A stretch of 64,000 bases of DNA from contig CAKTBG010000012.1 of NCBI GenBank assembly GCA_934533135.1, positions 1-64,000 on the forward strand, in the 5' to 3' direction. Positions 1-8,181 of this stretch are shown here, in pieces (the first letter of the stretch is position 1; each line of letters starts with the position of its first letter). The notes beneath the pieces are model-generated. The model was not told the DNA's origin. It made no database searches and worked only from the letters and a program-made list of their open reading frames with translations. This DNA comes from an uncultured Faecalibacterium sp. (GTDB lineage Bacteria; Bacillota; Clostridia; Oscillospirales; Ruminococcaceae). Made by a program: the position numbers and the translations under genes.

Positions 1-402
1 GGCAAGGTCATTCAGGACATCTGCGCCACCTGCAACTGCAAGATCGACGTGCAGGAGGACGGCCATGTGTTCGTCTCCGCCGTGGATCAGGAGGACGCAA
101 AGCGCGCGATCTTCACCATCAAGACCATTGTGGAGGATCCGGAGATCGGCGCGATCTACAAGGGCAAAGTCACCCGCCTGATGAACTTCGGCGCATTCGT
201 CGAGATCGCTCCGGGCAAAGAGGGTCTTGTCCATATCTCCAAGCTGGACACCAAGCGTGTGGAGCGTGTGGAGGATGTGGTCGCTGTGGGCGACGCCATT
301 GTGGTCAAGGTCACCGACATCGACCAGCAGGGCCGCATCAACCTGAGCCGCCGCGACGCCATCCTTGCGCTGGAGGCCAAGAAAGCCGCGCAGCAGCAGT
401 AA
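1..402 (+). CDS. pnp: Polyribonucleotide nucleotidyltransferase (PNPase), 3' part
   Basis: The reading frame is open from base 1 and ends in TAA at 402, so only the last 133 codons are present. The start of the visible part ([20 protein letters not shown]) matches the KH domain of PNPase. It is followed by an S1 RNA-binding domain (about residues 54-125, with [21 protein letters not shown] and HISKL). PNPase is a phosphorolytic 3'-5' exoribonuclease that degrades mRNA in the cytoplasm. The catalytic RNase PH-like domains lie upstream of the window. The tail is short after S1 (AKKAAQQQ), as in many Firmicutes. A strong hairpin terminator follows 35 bases downstream. Confidence 0.95.
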   Translation, partial: GKVIQDICATCNCKIDVQEDGHVFVSAVDQEDAKRAIFTIKTIVEDPEIGAIYKGKVTRLMNFGAFVEIAPGKEGLVHISKLDTKRVERVEDVVAVGDAIVVKVTDIDQQGRINLSRRDAILALEAKKAAQQQ

Positions 403-436
403 CCACTGGCATAGGCCGGATCGCATGAAAAAGGAC

Positions 437-473
437 TCCCGCTCGTTCCGTTTGCGGAATGGGCGGGATTTTT
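437..473 (+). terminator. Rho-independent terminator of pnp
   Basis: A 14-base stem (437-450 with 455-468, including G-T pairs) closes on a TTTG loop and is followed by TTTTT. It lies directly after pnp and just before the 3' end of the convergent toxin gene. Confidence 0.85.
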
Positions 474-477
474 GCGT

Positions 478-855
478 TTAGTTTTCGTGTTGAAGGATCC
501 ATTGCAAAAGGTCACTGCAATCGGCACTGCCGGATGCAACGCGGAGAATGATCGAAACAAGTTCTTCCTGCGTGTGTTGCAGTTCAATTCCGTTCAAAGC
601 CAGAAAGACCAGCATTGTATGCGCACCGATTCGTTTGTTTCCGTCTACGAAGGGATGGTTTTTGACAAGGCCATATCCAAGTCGTGCAGCTTTTTGCTGA
701 ACAGAGGGATACGCCTCGACGCCGGCAAAGCTCTGGAACGGCGCAGCGAGTGCGGATTCCAGAAGACCTGCATCCCGCAGACCGGAAGAACCGCCGGTTT
801 CGGCGATGAGCTGTTCGTGAAGCAGGAGAACCTGACGCTTGCACAGTGTTTTCAT
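478..855 (-). CDS. doc: Death-on-curing (Doc/Fic family) toxin
   Basis: This 125-residue protein contains HPFVDGNKRIG, the Fic/Doc core motif HxFx(D/N)GNKR, and the N-terminal LIAETGGSSGLRDAGLLESAL stretch typical of death-on-curing proteins. Doc toxins phosphorylate elongation factor Tu; other Fic proteins transfer AMP. Which activity this one has cannot be told from the sequence, although the lack of the second glycine-arginine pair of AMPylating Fic motifs favours a Doc-type kinase. The start codon overlaps the antitoxin stop by 4 bases (ATGA type), so the two are translationally coupled. Its base composition is more AT-rich than the neighbours, consistent with acquisition by transfer. Confidence 0.88.
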   Translation of the reverse strand: MKTLCKRQVLLLHEQLIAETGGSSGLRDAGLLESALAAPFQSFAGVEAYPSVQQKAARLGYGLVKNHPFVDGNKRIGAHTMLVFLALNGIELQHTQEELVSIILRVASGSADCSDLLQWILQHEN

Positions 856-1094
856 TTTGCAAGTTCCTCATACGCTTTGCGGTTTTTGGCGATCAGGCGG
901 GAAGAGAGAGCCAGAACATCTTCGTCGTCGGAGTCCAGCAGCTTTTCGGCCTGACTGAACTCAACGATCAGATAACGCGGTGCGTTGTTCTTTAGGATCA
1001 CGGCTGAGCCGTGTTCGTCCACCAGCCGTGCAACGCGGGAAAAATTCTGGTTTGCCTCGGTGATCGAGACGAGATTGTTGGTGTTGACCATCAT
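852..1094 (-). CDS. Phd/YefM-type antitoxin
   Basis: This is an 80-residue protein with the Phd/YefM N-terminal fold signature (LVSITEANQNFSRVARLVDE, then AVILKNNAPRYLIVEF) and an acidic-basic C-terminus expected to wrap the toxin. The start at 1094 is chosen because GGAGGTG lies 6 bases upstream; the frame is open further upstream but without a ribosome binding site. Proteins of this family neutralise the toxin and bind their own promoter as dimers. An 18-base perfect palindrome lies just upstream. The gene comes first in the operon, in the usual Phd-Doc order. Confidence 0.85.
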   Translation of the reverse strand: MMVNTNNLVSITEANQNFSRVARLVDEHGSAVILKNNAPRYLIVEFSQAEKLLDSDDEDVLALSSRLIAKNRKAYEELAK

Positions 1095-1116
1095 GAAAAT
1101 CACCTCCAGTACGTTT

Positions 1117-1149
1117 AGTATAACACAATAATAGGATGAATTCATCCTA
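1117..1149 (-). promoter_or_regulatory. Toxin-antitoxin promoter with palindromic operator
   Basis: On the minus strand a TATACT -10 box lies at 1117-1122. A perfect 18-base palindrome, TAGGATGAATTCATCCTA, spans 1132-1149 and covers the expected -35 position. A palindrome here fits the known autorepression of phd-doc operons. The operator role is inferred. Confidence 0.6.
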
Positions 1150-1283
1150 GAAATGAAATTTCACAAATTCAAAGGGTTTTGTGAAAACAAAAGTCACGTC
1201 CTTGCCGTTCGGGGTGGGGTGTGTTAAACTGAAGGAAACGAAAAATCCGCGTCCATTGGCGCGAAACCTTGGAGGATAAAACA

Positions 1284-2378
1284 TTGAAGCGTTCAACCTT
1301 TATCCGCGGAACGATGTCGTTCATGGCGGCGGCCGTGCTGTTTGGGGAGATGCCGCCGCGGGTGTCCGCCGCATCACCCGAACCGTTCCAACTGCCCGAA
1401 GCATCCCCCGAAGCAATCGAAGAACCTGCCGCATCCGCGACCACCATCGGCGGAGCCAATACCGTCCTTATCCCGGCAGAAGAGGAAAACTGCCTGAGCT
1501 GGCTGTTCGGGTTTGGCAGCAAGATCACCCTGCCGTATCTGAACATCAAGGGCAAGGGTCTGCGCAAAAATGTGACCCTGAACCTTGTGGATTGTCTGGT
1601 GGGCATCGCCTATACAGAGCTGGGCTCCATCGGCAGCTTTGTCAGCGCGGCGCAGGCGCAGCAGGCATGGCGGGCACAGGCCGTTGCCATCCACTCCTAT
1701 CTCGAATACCACAAGCAGTATGGCTCCTCGGCCAATGCCCTGATCTACACCCCGGTGGATCAGATCCCGGCGGAGACCCGGTCGGCTCTGAAAAAGGCCG
1801 TCGAACCGGTCAAAAACGAGATCCTGACCTACAACGGCAGCGTCATCGACGCAGTGTGGTCGGCCAGCGCAGGCTACAACACCCAGACTGGTCAGTACGG
1901 CAGCTGCGCCAGTGTGGACGCATGGGGCACCGATGTGCCCTATCTGCAGAGCGTGGAAAGCCCCTATGAGGAGCTGTACCACAACAAGATGCGGCGGATC
2001 ATCGGCAAGGATTACACCTATGTGGAGTATACCGACAGCCGCACCGGGCAGCCCTATGAGAGCGCGGACACCACCCACAAGGATCTGGGCGGTTTTGTGC
2101 TGTACAACACCTTTGTCTCCAACGGCAGGAGCTACCGCTACATCGGCCAGTTCGTCAGCTCCCGGTATTGCTTTGATTTCGGCACCGATGCCAACGGAAC
2201 CCCGGCCATGCACTACTACGGCTATGGCCATGGCGTGGGCATGAGTCAGTGCGGAGCCGTGGGCTATGCGGCCGAAAAAGGCTGGAACTACAAAAAGATC
2301 CTCAAACACTACTATCCGGGTGCTTCCCTCAGCCGGGCAAAGAGTGGCGGCTTGTTCGGCTGGCTGTTTGGCGGCTGA
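1284..2378 (+). CDS. SpoIID/LytB-domain protein, exported
   Basis: The predicted start is TTG at 1284, because GGAGG sits 8 bases upstream; a TTG 15 bases earlier in the same frame has no such site. The 364-residue product has an N-terminal hydrophobic signal (RGTMSFMAAAVLFGEMPPRVSA), an Ala/Pro/Glu-rich linker, then a SpoIID domain from about residue 90. The C-terminal signature GYGHGVGMSQCGAVGYAAEKG is intact. SpoIID proteins are lytic transglycosylases that cleave denuded glycan strands; LytB-type relatives modify amidases. No other sporulation genes are in the window, so a vegetative wall-remodelling role is more likely. It stands alone upstream of the polysaccharide cluster. Confidence 0.85.
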   Translation: MKRSTFIRGTMSFMAAAVLFGEMPPRVSAASPEPFQLPEASPEAIEEPAASATTIGGANTVLIPAEEENCLSWLFGFGSKITLPYLNIKGKGLRKNVTLNLVDCLVGIAYTELGSIGSFVSAAQAQQAWRAQAVAIHSYLEYHKQYGSSANALIYTPVDQIPAETRSALKKAVEPVKNEILTYNGSVIDAVWSASAGYNTQTGQYGSCASVDAWGTDVPYLQSVESPYEELYHNKMRRIIGKDYTYVEYTDSRTGQPYESADTTHKDLGGFVLYNTFVSNGRSYRYIGQFVSSRYCFDFGTDANGTPAMHYYGYGHGVGMSQCGAVGYAAEKGWNYKKILKHYYPGASLSRAKSGGLFGWLFGG

Positions 2379-2428
2379 GAAACTTTCCGGAAAAACGCTG
2401 GAAAGCAGAAGGAATTCGGGAAAATCGC

Positions 2429-2457
2429 TTCTCAAACGGAGCGAGATTTGGTATACT
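2429..2457 (+). promoter_or_regulatory. Likely promoter of the glycosyltransferase operon
   Basis: TTCTCA (2429-2434), a 17-base spacer and TATACT (2452-2457) lie 66 bases upstream of the glycosyltransferase start. The -10 box is good and the -35 box matches at 4 of 6 positions. Confidence 0.5.
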
Positions 2458-2522
2458 ATACACGTTTGTAAAAATGTTTGTGGATAATGGGAGTATTGTC
2501 CATCCGAAGTGGAGTAATCGAA

Positions 2523-4946
2523 ATGCAGTTGGATAAGGAAAAGGAACTCAAACAGGAGCAGGAACGCTGCCGGATGCTGGCACGGCAGATCGCCCGGGAG
2601 CTTGCGCCCCGCACGGTGCGGCTGACGGCTGGATACGACCTGCTGGAAGCAGCCCTGAAGGAAGAAAAGTTCGTCTTTGCCCCGGAAGAAGAGGCGGCAG
2701 AGCTTTTGATCGTGACCGACCCGGAACAGGCCGACCTGACCGGGCTGGAAAGCAAAACGATCCTGCTGGCAGGCCGCCATGCCGAAGAGGTGGCCGCCGC
2801 TGCGCAGCAGCTGGCCGGGCAGGGCTACTACCGGAGTTTCCGCTGGAAGTGCCGGGATCGCTCGATGGCAAACGCCCTGTTCTGCCGGCAGGCCGAAGCC
2901 CCGGAGACCGCCGCGCTGATCGGCGGTTACGAGCAGGAGGTCGCTTATCTGCAGGAGCAGACCCTGCGGGCTGAGAAGGTCAGCACCGAAACGGTGGCGA
3001 CCATCGAGCGTCTGCGCAGCGACCTCGCCCTCAGCCGCAGCCATGAGCAGCAGCTGGAGACGACCCTGAACAACGTCACCGGCTCGACTTTCTGGAAGAT
3101 CACCTGGCCGATGCGGTACCTCGTCAGCAAGAGCCGCCAGATCTGGCATACGTTCCCGCTCTTTGTCTTTTTTGCGACCCTGCACGAGATCGGCATTTCC
3201 GGCGTCATGGAGCAGGCGAAAGCCCGCCGGGAGTACGGCAGGCTCTTCCCGGGCAAGGTCATGCCCGCCGACCGGTTTGCCGCGCCGGAGCTGCTGGTGA
3301 AGCAGGCCGGAAATCAGCCCGACGGCCCCAAGATCAGCATCGTGGTGCCCCTCTACAACACCCCGCAGAACTTCCTCGAAGAGCTGCTGGATTCGGTCCA
3401 GAACCAGACCTACCGCAACTGGGAGCTGTGCATGGTGGATGCCGGTCAGGATGAGAACGTTGCGCGCATCGTCAAGGGCCGCGCCCGCACGGACGACCGC
3501 ATCCGCTACCAGAAACTGGACAGCAACGAAGGCATTGCAGGCAACACGAATCAGGGCTTTGCAATGGTGCAGGGCGATTACATCGCACTGCTGGATCATG
3601 ACGATATCCTGCACCCCTGTGCGCTGTGGTATGCGGCGCAGGCCGTCGTCGAGCAGGGAGCCGACTTCGTGTACACCGACGAGGTGACCTTTGAGGGCGA
3701 CATCGACCATCGGACGGTCTACCACTTCAAGCCGGATTATATGCTGGACAACCTGCGCTCCAACAACTATATCTGCCACCTGAGCATCTTTAAGGCCAGC
3801 CTGCTGGCCAAGGTCGGCGGCGGCGAACGCGCCGCGTACAACGGCAGTCAGGATTACGATCTCTACCTCCGCCTGACCGAACAGGCCGAGAAGGTCGTCC
3901 ACATCCCGCACCTGCTCTATTATTGGCGTTCCAGCCCCACCAGTGTGGCAAGCAATATTTCGGCCAAGCTCTACTGTCTGGAAGCGGCGGTCAAGGCTCT
4001 GTATGCCCACTATGAGCGGGTCGGCGTGCCGGTGGACGCCGTTACCATGATCCCCAACACCCCGGGCTTCTACAAGACCGATTACACCATCACCAAGCCC
4101 GGCCGGGTCAGCATCCTGATCCCGACCTGCGACCACATCAACGATCTCGAGACCTGCATCGAGTCCATCTATGCCCGCACCACCTACCCGGATTTCGAGG
4201 TGATCCTGATCGAGAACAACAGCAAGGATCCCGAGACCTTCCGCACCTATGCACGAATGCAGAAAGAACATCCGGACAACCTCAAGGTCGTCACATGGGA
4301 GGGCAAGGGCTTCAATTACAGTGCCCTGAACAACTTCGGCGAGAAGTACGCCACCGGCGAATACATCCTGCTGCTGAACAACGACACCGAGGTCATCACC
4401 CCGAAGTGGCTGGAAGAGATGGTCATGTATGCCCAGCAGGAGCGGGTCGGCTGCGTCGGCGTCAAGCTGCTCTACCCGGACGATACCATCCAGCACGCCG
4501 GCATCGGATTCGGCTTCCTGACGCTGGCCGGCCATATGCACAAGAACTTCCCGGCGGGGCATCCCGGCTACATGGGGCGTCTGGTCTATGCGCAGGACGT
4601 CTATGCGGTCACGGCAGCCTGCATGATGGTGCGCAGGGAGGTTTACGAGCAGGTGGGCGGTCTGGACGAGAGCTTTGCCGTGGCCTTCAATGACGTGGAC
4701 TTCTGCGTCCGCGTCCGGGAGGCAGGCTACACCAACGTCTTTACCCCCTTCGCCCAGCTGTACCACTACGAGAGCAAGAGCCGCGGTCTGGACGAAAGCC
4801 CTGAGAAGCGGAAACGGTTCGTCTCGGAGGTGGAGCGGTTCCAGAAACGCTGGAAAGCCCAGCTGGAAGCGGGCGACCCCTGCATGAACCCCAATTTTGA
4901 CCGGATGAAGGAGGACTTCACCTTCGACATCCAGCCGCTGAAATGA
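2523..4946 (+). CDS. Two-domain family 2 glycosyltransferase (rhamnan type)
   Basis: The 807-residue protein starts at ATG 2523, 8 bases after GGAG. Residues 1-130 are of unknown fold. A coiled-coil stretch (about 135-190) leads into TGSTFWKITWPMRYL, a linker common in rhamnose-polymer glycosyltransferases. The first GT2 domain begins at about 270 (KISIVVPLYN) with LLDHDD near 357. The second begins at 528 (RVSILIPTCD) with NNDTE near 619 and FNDVDFCVRVREAGY near the end. Both are GT-A folds using nucleotide sugars. With the dTDP-rhamnose genes downstream, the substrate is probably dTDP-L-rhamnose and the product a wall polysaccharide made on the cytoplasmic side. The substrate is inferred. 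Confidence 0.85.
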   Translation: MQLDKEKELKQEQERCRMLARQIARELAPRTVRLTAGYDLLEAALKEEKFVFAPEEEAAELLIVTDPEQADLTGLESKTILLAGRHAEEVAAAAQQLAGQGYYRSFRWKCRDRSMANALFCRQAEAPETAALIGGYEQEVAYLQEQTLRAEKVSTETVATIERLRSDLALSRSHEQQLETTLNNVTGSTFWKITWPMRYLVSKSRQIWHTFPLFVFFATLHEIGISGVMEQAKARREYGRLFPGKVMPADRFAAPELLVKQAGNQPDGPKISIVVPLYNTPQNFLEELLDSVQNQTYRNWELCMVDAGQDENVARIVKGRARTDDRIRYQKLDSNEGIAGNTNQGFAMVQGDYIALLDHDDILHPCALWYAAQAVVEQGADFVYTDEVTFEGDIDHRTVYHFKPDYMLDNLRSNNYICHLSIFKASLLAKVGGGERAAYNGSQDYDLYLRLTEQAEKVVHIPHLLYYWRSSPTSVASNISAKLYCLEAAVKALYAHYERVGVPVDAVTMIPNTPGFYKTDYTITKPGRVSILIPTCDHINDLETCIESIYARTTYPDFEVILIENNSKDPETFRTYARMQKEHPDNLKVVTWEGKGFNYSALNNFGEKYATGEYILLLNNDTEVITPKWLEEMVMYAQQERVGCVGVKLLYPDDTIQHAGIGFGFLTLAGHMHKNFPAGHPGYMGRLVYAQDVYAVTAACMMVRREVYEQVGGLDESFAVAFNDVDFCVRVREAGYTNVFTPFAQLYHYESKSRGLDESPEKRKRFVSEVERFQKRWKAQLEAGDPCMNPNFDRMKEDFTFDIQPLK

Positions 4947-4983
4947 GCAAGATGAAAACGACAAAACGAAAAGAGGGACCCCG

Positions 4984-5775
4984 GTGGAGCTATCCGCGTG
5001 TATCGTAACGTATAATTGCTGTGAAGAGGCGATCCGTGCCGCACAGACGGTGCTGGATCATACCCGCCGCCACCCGCTGACCCTCTATCTGGTGGACAAC
5101 GCCAGCCCGGACGGAAGCGGTGCAACGCTGCAGCAAGCTGCCGGGAACGGCGTGCTGGCCTGCGCGGAGCACCAGAAGGTCGTGGTGGTCTGCCGCGAAC
5201 ACAACGGCGGTTTCGGCACCGGCCACAACACCGTGCTGCCGCTGCTGACCAGCGATTACCATTTCATCCTGAACCCGGACATCCAGCTGACGGCAGATAC
5301 CCTCAGCGATCTGGCCGATTGGATGGCGCAGCACCCGGATGCGGTGATGGCACGCCCTGCGCTGCAGTTCCCGGACGGGCGGGAACAACGGCTCCCGCTC
5401 CGGCGGTGCAGCCTCCGCCCCATGGTCTACCGGCAGCTGCCCTTTCTGAAATTCTGGGCGAAGTACAATGAGCGGTATCTCATGGCCGACCAGGATCTCT
5501 CGCAGCCCACCGAGATCGAGTTCTGCACCGGCAGTTTCTCGGCGGTGCGGACGGCAGAGTTCAAGGCTGTGGGCGGCTTCGACGAGCACTATTTCATGTA
5601 CGTCGAGGACGCCGACCTGACCCAGAAGATGCGCACCACCGGCAAAGCCTATCTGGTGCCCCAGTACACCGCCATCCACGCATGGCACCGCGCCGCCCAC
5701 CGCAGCCTGAGACCGGCTCTCTGGCAGACCGGCAGTCTGCTGCGCTATTTTGCGAAGTGGGGCTTCCGATTTTAA
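4984..5775 (+). CDS. Rhamnosyltransferase-like family 2 glycosyltransferase
   Basis: This 263-residue protein has GTG as start (GAGGG upstream) and the WbbL/RfbF-type pattern: CIVTYNC at the N-terminus, LVDNASPDGSG, NGGFGTGHN, a FILNPDI donor-metal motif, and FDEHYFMYVEDADLTQKM near the C-terminus. These motifs define GT2 enzymes that add rhamnose from dTDP-L-rhamnose. It lies 37 bases after the two-domain glycosyltransferase and is followed by a strong terminator, so the two form one operon. The acceptor sugar cannot be deduced. Confidence 0.85.
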   Translation: MELSACIVTYNCCEEAIRAAQTVLDHTRRHPLTLYLVDNASPDGSGATLQQAAGNGVLACAEHQKVVVVCREHNGGFGTGHNTVLPLLTSDYHFILNPDIQLTADTLSDLADWMAQHPDAVMARPALQFPDGREQRLPLRRCSLRPMVYRQLPFLKFWAKYNERYLMADQDLSQPTEIEFCTGSFSAVRTAEFKAVGGFDEHYFMYVEDADLTQKMRTTGKAYLVPQYTAIHAWHRAAHRSLRPALWQTGSLLRYFAKWGFRF

Positions 5776-5781
5776 CATCCC

Positions 5782-5825
5782 GAACGGCTTTTGCAGAAAA
5801 TTTTCTGCAAAAGCCGTTCTTTTCT
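5782..5825 (+). terminator. Terminator of the glycosyltransferase operon
   Basis: A perfect hairpin with arms GAACGGCTTTTGCAGAAAA and its complement (5782-5819) is followed by TTTTCTT. It separates the glycosyltransferase pair from rmlA. The 196 bases up to rmlA contain no gene; a promoter for rmlA must lie there but no clear consensus was found. Confidence 0.9.
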
Positions 5826-6021
5826 TGCTTTTTTTGGATTTTGATAGTAAAATAAAGTGTAAAACTATCTCATGCCGTCCGCAGCCGCAGGCGGCGGCTG
5901 GTTTTACCCAACATTGTTGACAGCGGACGCAGCTCCGCTTTGAATCCATACGAGGTCTGGGATGCCAGCCCTCGTAAAGCTGCACAACTTTTTTCATCAT
6001 CAGTTAAAGGAGTGCGCAAAA

Positions 6022-6909
6022 ATGAAAGGTATCATTCTGGCCGGCGGTGCCGGCACCCGGCTTTATCCGTTGACGATGGTCACCAGCAAACAGCTGCTGC
6101 CCGTCTACGATAAGCCCATGATCTACTATCCTCTGTCCACCCTCATGCTGGCGGGCATTCAGGATATCCTGATCATCTCGACCCCCACCGATACGCCTCG
6201 TTTTGAGGCTCTGCTGGGCGATGGCAGCCAGTACGGGATCCATCTCCAGTATAAAGTTCAGCCCTCCCCGGATGGTCTGGCACAGGCATTCATTCTGGGC
6301 GAGGAGTTCATCGGCGACGACTGCTGCGCCATGATCCTCGGCGACAACATCTTCTACGGCAACGGCTTCTCGAAGATCCTCAAGACCGCTGCGGCCAACG
6401 CAGAGAACAAGGGCCGCTGCACCGTGTTCGGCTATTACGTCTCGGATCCCGAGCGGTTTGGCATCGTGGAGTTCGACAAGGACGGCAAGGTGCTGAGCGT
6501 GGAGGAAAAGCCCCAGCATCCGAAGTCCAACTACGCCATCACCGGCCTGTACTTCTACAACAAGGAAGTCGTCCAGATGGCAAAGCAGGTCAAGCCCTCT
6601 GCCCGCGGCGAACTGGAGATCACGACCCTGAACGATATGTACCTGAAAAAGGACGAGCTGGACGTCCAGCTGCTGGGCCGCGGCTTTGCATGGCTGGATA
6701 CCGGCACGATGGACAGCCTCGTGGAGGCTGCGGACTTCGTCCAGATGATCGAGAAGCGGCAGGGCATCAAGATCAGCGCACCGGAGGAGATCGCCTTCAA
6801 GTACGGCTGGATCGACCGTGACACCCTGCTGGAAAGCGCAGAGCGTTACGGCAAGAGCCCCTATGGTCAGCATCTGAAGAATGTCGCAGACGGCAAACTG
6901 AAATACTGA
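6022..6909 (+). CDS. rfbA: Glucose-1-phosphate thymidylyltransferase
   Basis: RmlA/RfbA makes dTDP-glucose from dTTP and glucose-1-phosphate, the first step to dTDP-L-rhamnose. The 295-residue protein opens with [17 protein letters not shown], the nucleotide-binding signature, followed by [20 protein letters not shown] and LGDNIFYG (the metal-binding Asp). [19 protein letters not shown] and [10 protein letters not shown] are further family signatures. The start at 6022 follows AAAGGAG by 9 bases. It is 29 bases upstream of rmlD and cotranscribed. Length is normal for the family. Confidence 0.97.
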   Translation: MKGIILAGGAGTRLYPLTMVTSKQLLPVYDKPMIYYPLSTLMLAGIQDILIISTPTDTPRFEALLGDGSQYGIHLQYKVQPSPDGLAQAFILGEEFIGDDCCAMILGDNIFYGNGFSKILKTAAANAENKGRCTVFGYYVSDPERFGIVEFDKDGKVLSVEEKPQHPKSNYAITGLYFYNKEVVQMAKQVKPSARGELEITTLNDMYLKKDELDVQLLGRGFAWLDTGTMDSLVEAADFVQMIEKRQGIKISAPEEIAFKYGWIDRDTLLESAERYGKSPYGQHLKNVADGKLKY

Positions 6910-6938
6910 GCGCAAATACGAAGCGAAAGAGGCATCTT

Positions 6939-7853
6939 ATGAAAATCATTGTTACAGGCTGCAAGGGTCAGCTGGGAACCGAGATCATCAAGCAGCTGCG
7001 GGAAGGCAGAAGCGAGATCGGTGCCATCCCCGAGAAGCTGCTGAATGCAACGGTCATCCCGGTGGATCTGCCCGAGCTGGACATCTCCAACTACAAGATG
7101 GTGGATGACTTCATCCGCCGTCAGCGTCCGGATGTCATCATCAACTGCGCTGCCTTTACCAACGTGGACGGCTGCGAGGTCAACCATGATGCAGCATTCA
7201 AGGCCAACGCTATCGGCCCCCGCAACCTTGCACAGGCTGCCGAAAAGACCGGGGCCCGGCTGGTCCATGTCTCCACCGACTATGTCTTCTCCGGCCGCGA
7301 AAACGGCGGCGTCGCACAGGATGAGGCCACTCTTCCCGGCCCCATCAGCGCGTATGGCTCCACCAAGCTGATGGGCGAGAAGTATGTTGAGCAGTTCTGC
7401 CACCGCCACTTCATCGTCCGCACCGCATGGCTGTACAGCTACTACGGCAAGAACTTCGTCAAGACCATCGTGAACGCCGGCCGCAAGTTCGGCAAGCTGG
7501 AAGTGGTCAACGACCAGTGCGGCAACCCCACCAACGCCGTCGATCTGGCGCACGAGATCCTGCAGCTCTGCGTGACCCACGAGTACGGCCTGTATCACTG
7601 CACGGGCGAGGGCATCTGCTCCTGGTATGATTTCGCATCCGAGATCATCCGTCTGTCCGGCGTGGACGCAACGGTGGCTCCCTGCACCAGCGAGGAGTAC
7701 AAGACCAAGCACCCCGACAGTGCCGACCGCCCGAAGTGGAGCGCACTGGACAACCGGATGCTCCGCTGCACCGTCGGCAACGATGTCCGCCCGTGGCAGG
7801 ACGCCCTCAAGTGCTTCTTTGCACATTGGGATGGCGACAATGGGATGAAATAA
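6939..7853 (+). CDS. rfbD: dTDP-4-dehydrorhamnose reductase
   Basis: RmlD performs the final NAD(P)H-dependent reduction to dTDP-L-rhamnose. This 304-residue SDR protein has an N-terminal Rossmann motif (VTGCKGQLG), STDYVFSG, and the catalytic YGSTK with Lys four residues after Tyr. FIVRTAWLYS and GLYHCTGEGICSWYDFA are RmlD hallmarks. The stop codon is immediately followed by a palindromic repeat element that separates it from rmlB. The substrate-delivering epimerase rmlC is not in this window. Confidence 0.95.
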   Translation: MKIIVTGCKGQLGTEIIKQLREGRSEIGAIPEKLLNATVIPVDLPELDISNYKMVDDFIRRQRPDVIINCAAFTNVDGCEVNHDAAFKANAIGPRNLAQAAEKTGARLVHVSTDYVFSGRENGGVAQDEATLPGPISAYGSTKLMGEKYVEQFCHRHFIVRTAWLYSYYGKNFVKTIVNAGRKFGKLEVVNDQCGNPTNAVDLAHEILQLCVTHEYGLYHCTGEGICSWYDFASEIIRLSGVDATVAPCTSEEYKTKHPDSADRPKWSALDNRMLRCTVGNDVRPWQDALKCFFAHWDGDNGMK

Positions 7854-7854
7854 T

Positions 7855-8141
7855 CCTCTCAGTCGCTTCGCGCCAGCTCCCCCGAAGGGGGAGCCATTGG
7901 CATATCGGTTCACGTTCTGCTGACCGAGCAAAGTTTTGACTTCCGTCAACTTGAGTGCCCTGCTGTTTTAGATCCATGGCTGCAAAACAAATGATTCTGT
8001 TACAGATGCTGTGGATCTTGTCCGCAGGGCCAGCAAGCTGAAAAATTGATACAACCTTTTTCGTTCTGCTTGGACTTGTCCGGCCTGCCAAGGCCTCTCC
8101 CTTTGGGAGAGGTGGCATCGCAAAGCGATGACGGAGAGGGC
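7855..8141. repeat. Palindromic repeat element, variant core (locus R1)
   Basis: This roughly 290-base element fills the rmlD-rmlB gap. Its left end starts CCTCTCAGTC one base after the rmlD stop and has a GC-rich hairpin ending in CCATTGGCATATCGG. Its right end is the mirror GTCCGGCCTGCCAAGG, then a CTCTCCC/GGGAGAG hairpin, CATCGC-AAA-GCGATG and GACGGAGAGGGC. The ends match the four full-length copies elsewhere. The core differs: GCCCTG, AGATCCA, TGGATCT and CAGGGC form nested arms instead of the ACCGGGCCC palindrome. It contains no gene. Confidence 0.8.
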
Positions 8142-8181
8142 TATGACGCTGAAAACAACCAAAACTGAGGAACAATCAATC

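Noticed and set aside
1284..2378. Evidence that the organism forms spores (SpoIID domain)
   Set aside because: SpoIID/LytB domains occur in non-sporulating bacteria and no other sporulation genes are present here.
1374..4964. A 1196-codon open frame on the minus strand, opposite the SpoIID and glycosyltransferase genes
   Set aside because: It is antisense to two genes with clear domains and shows no family motifs. High GC at third codon positions removes stop codons from the opposite strand.
7855..8141. Repeat elements as ordinary rho-independent terminators
   Set aside because: The hairpins are not followed by T-runs on either strand, and several lie inside operons (rmlD-rmlB, trpX-trpY, ywiB-argS).
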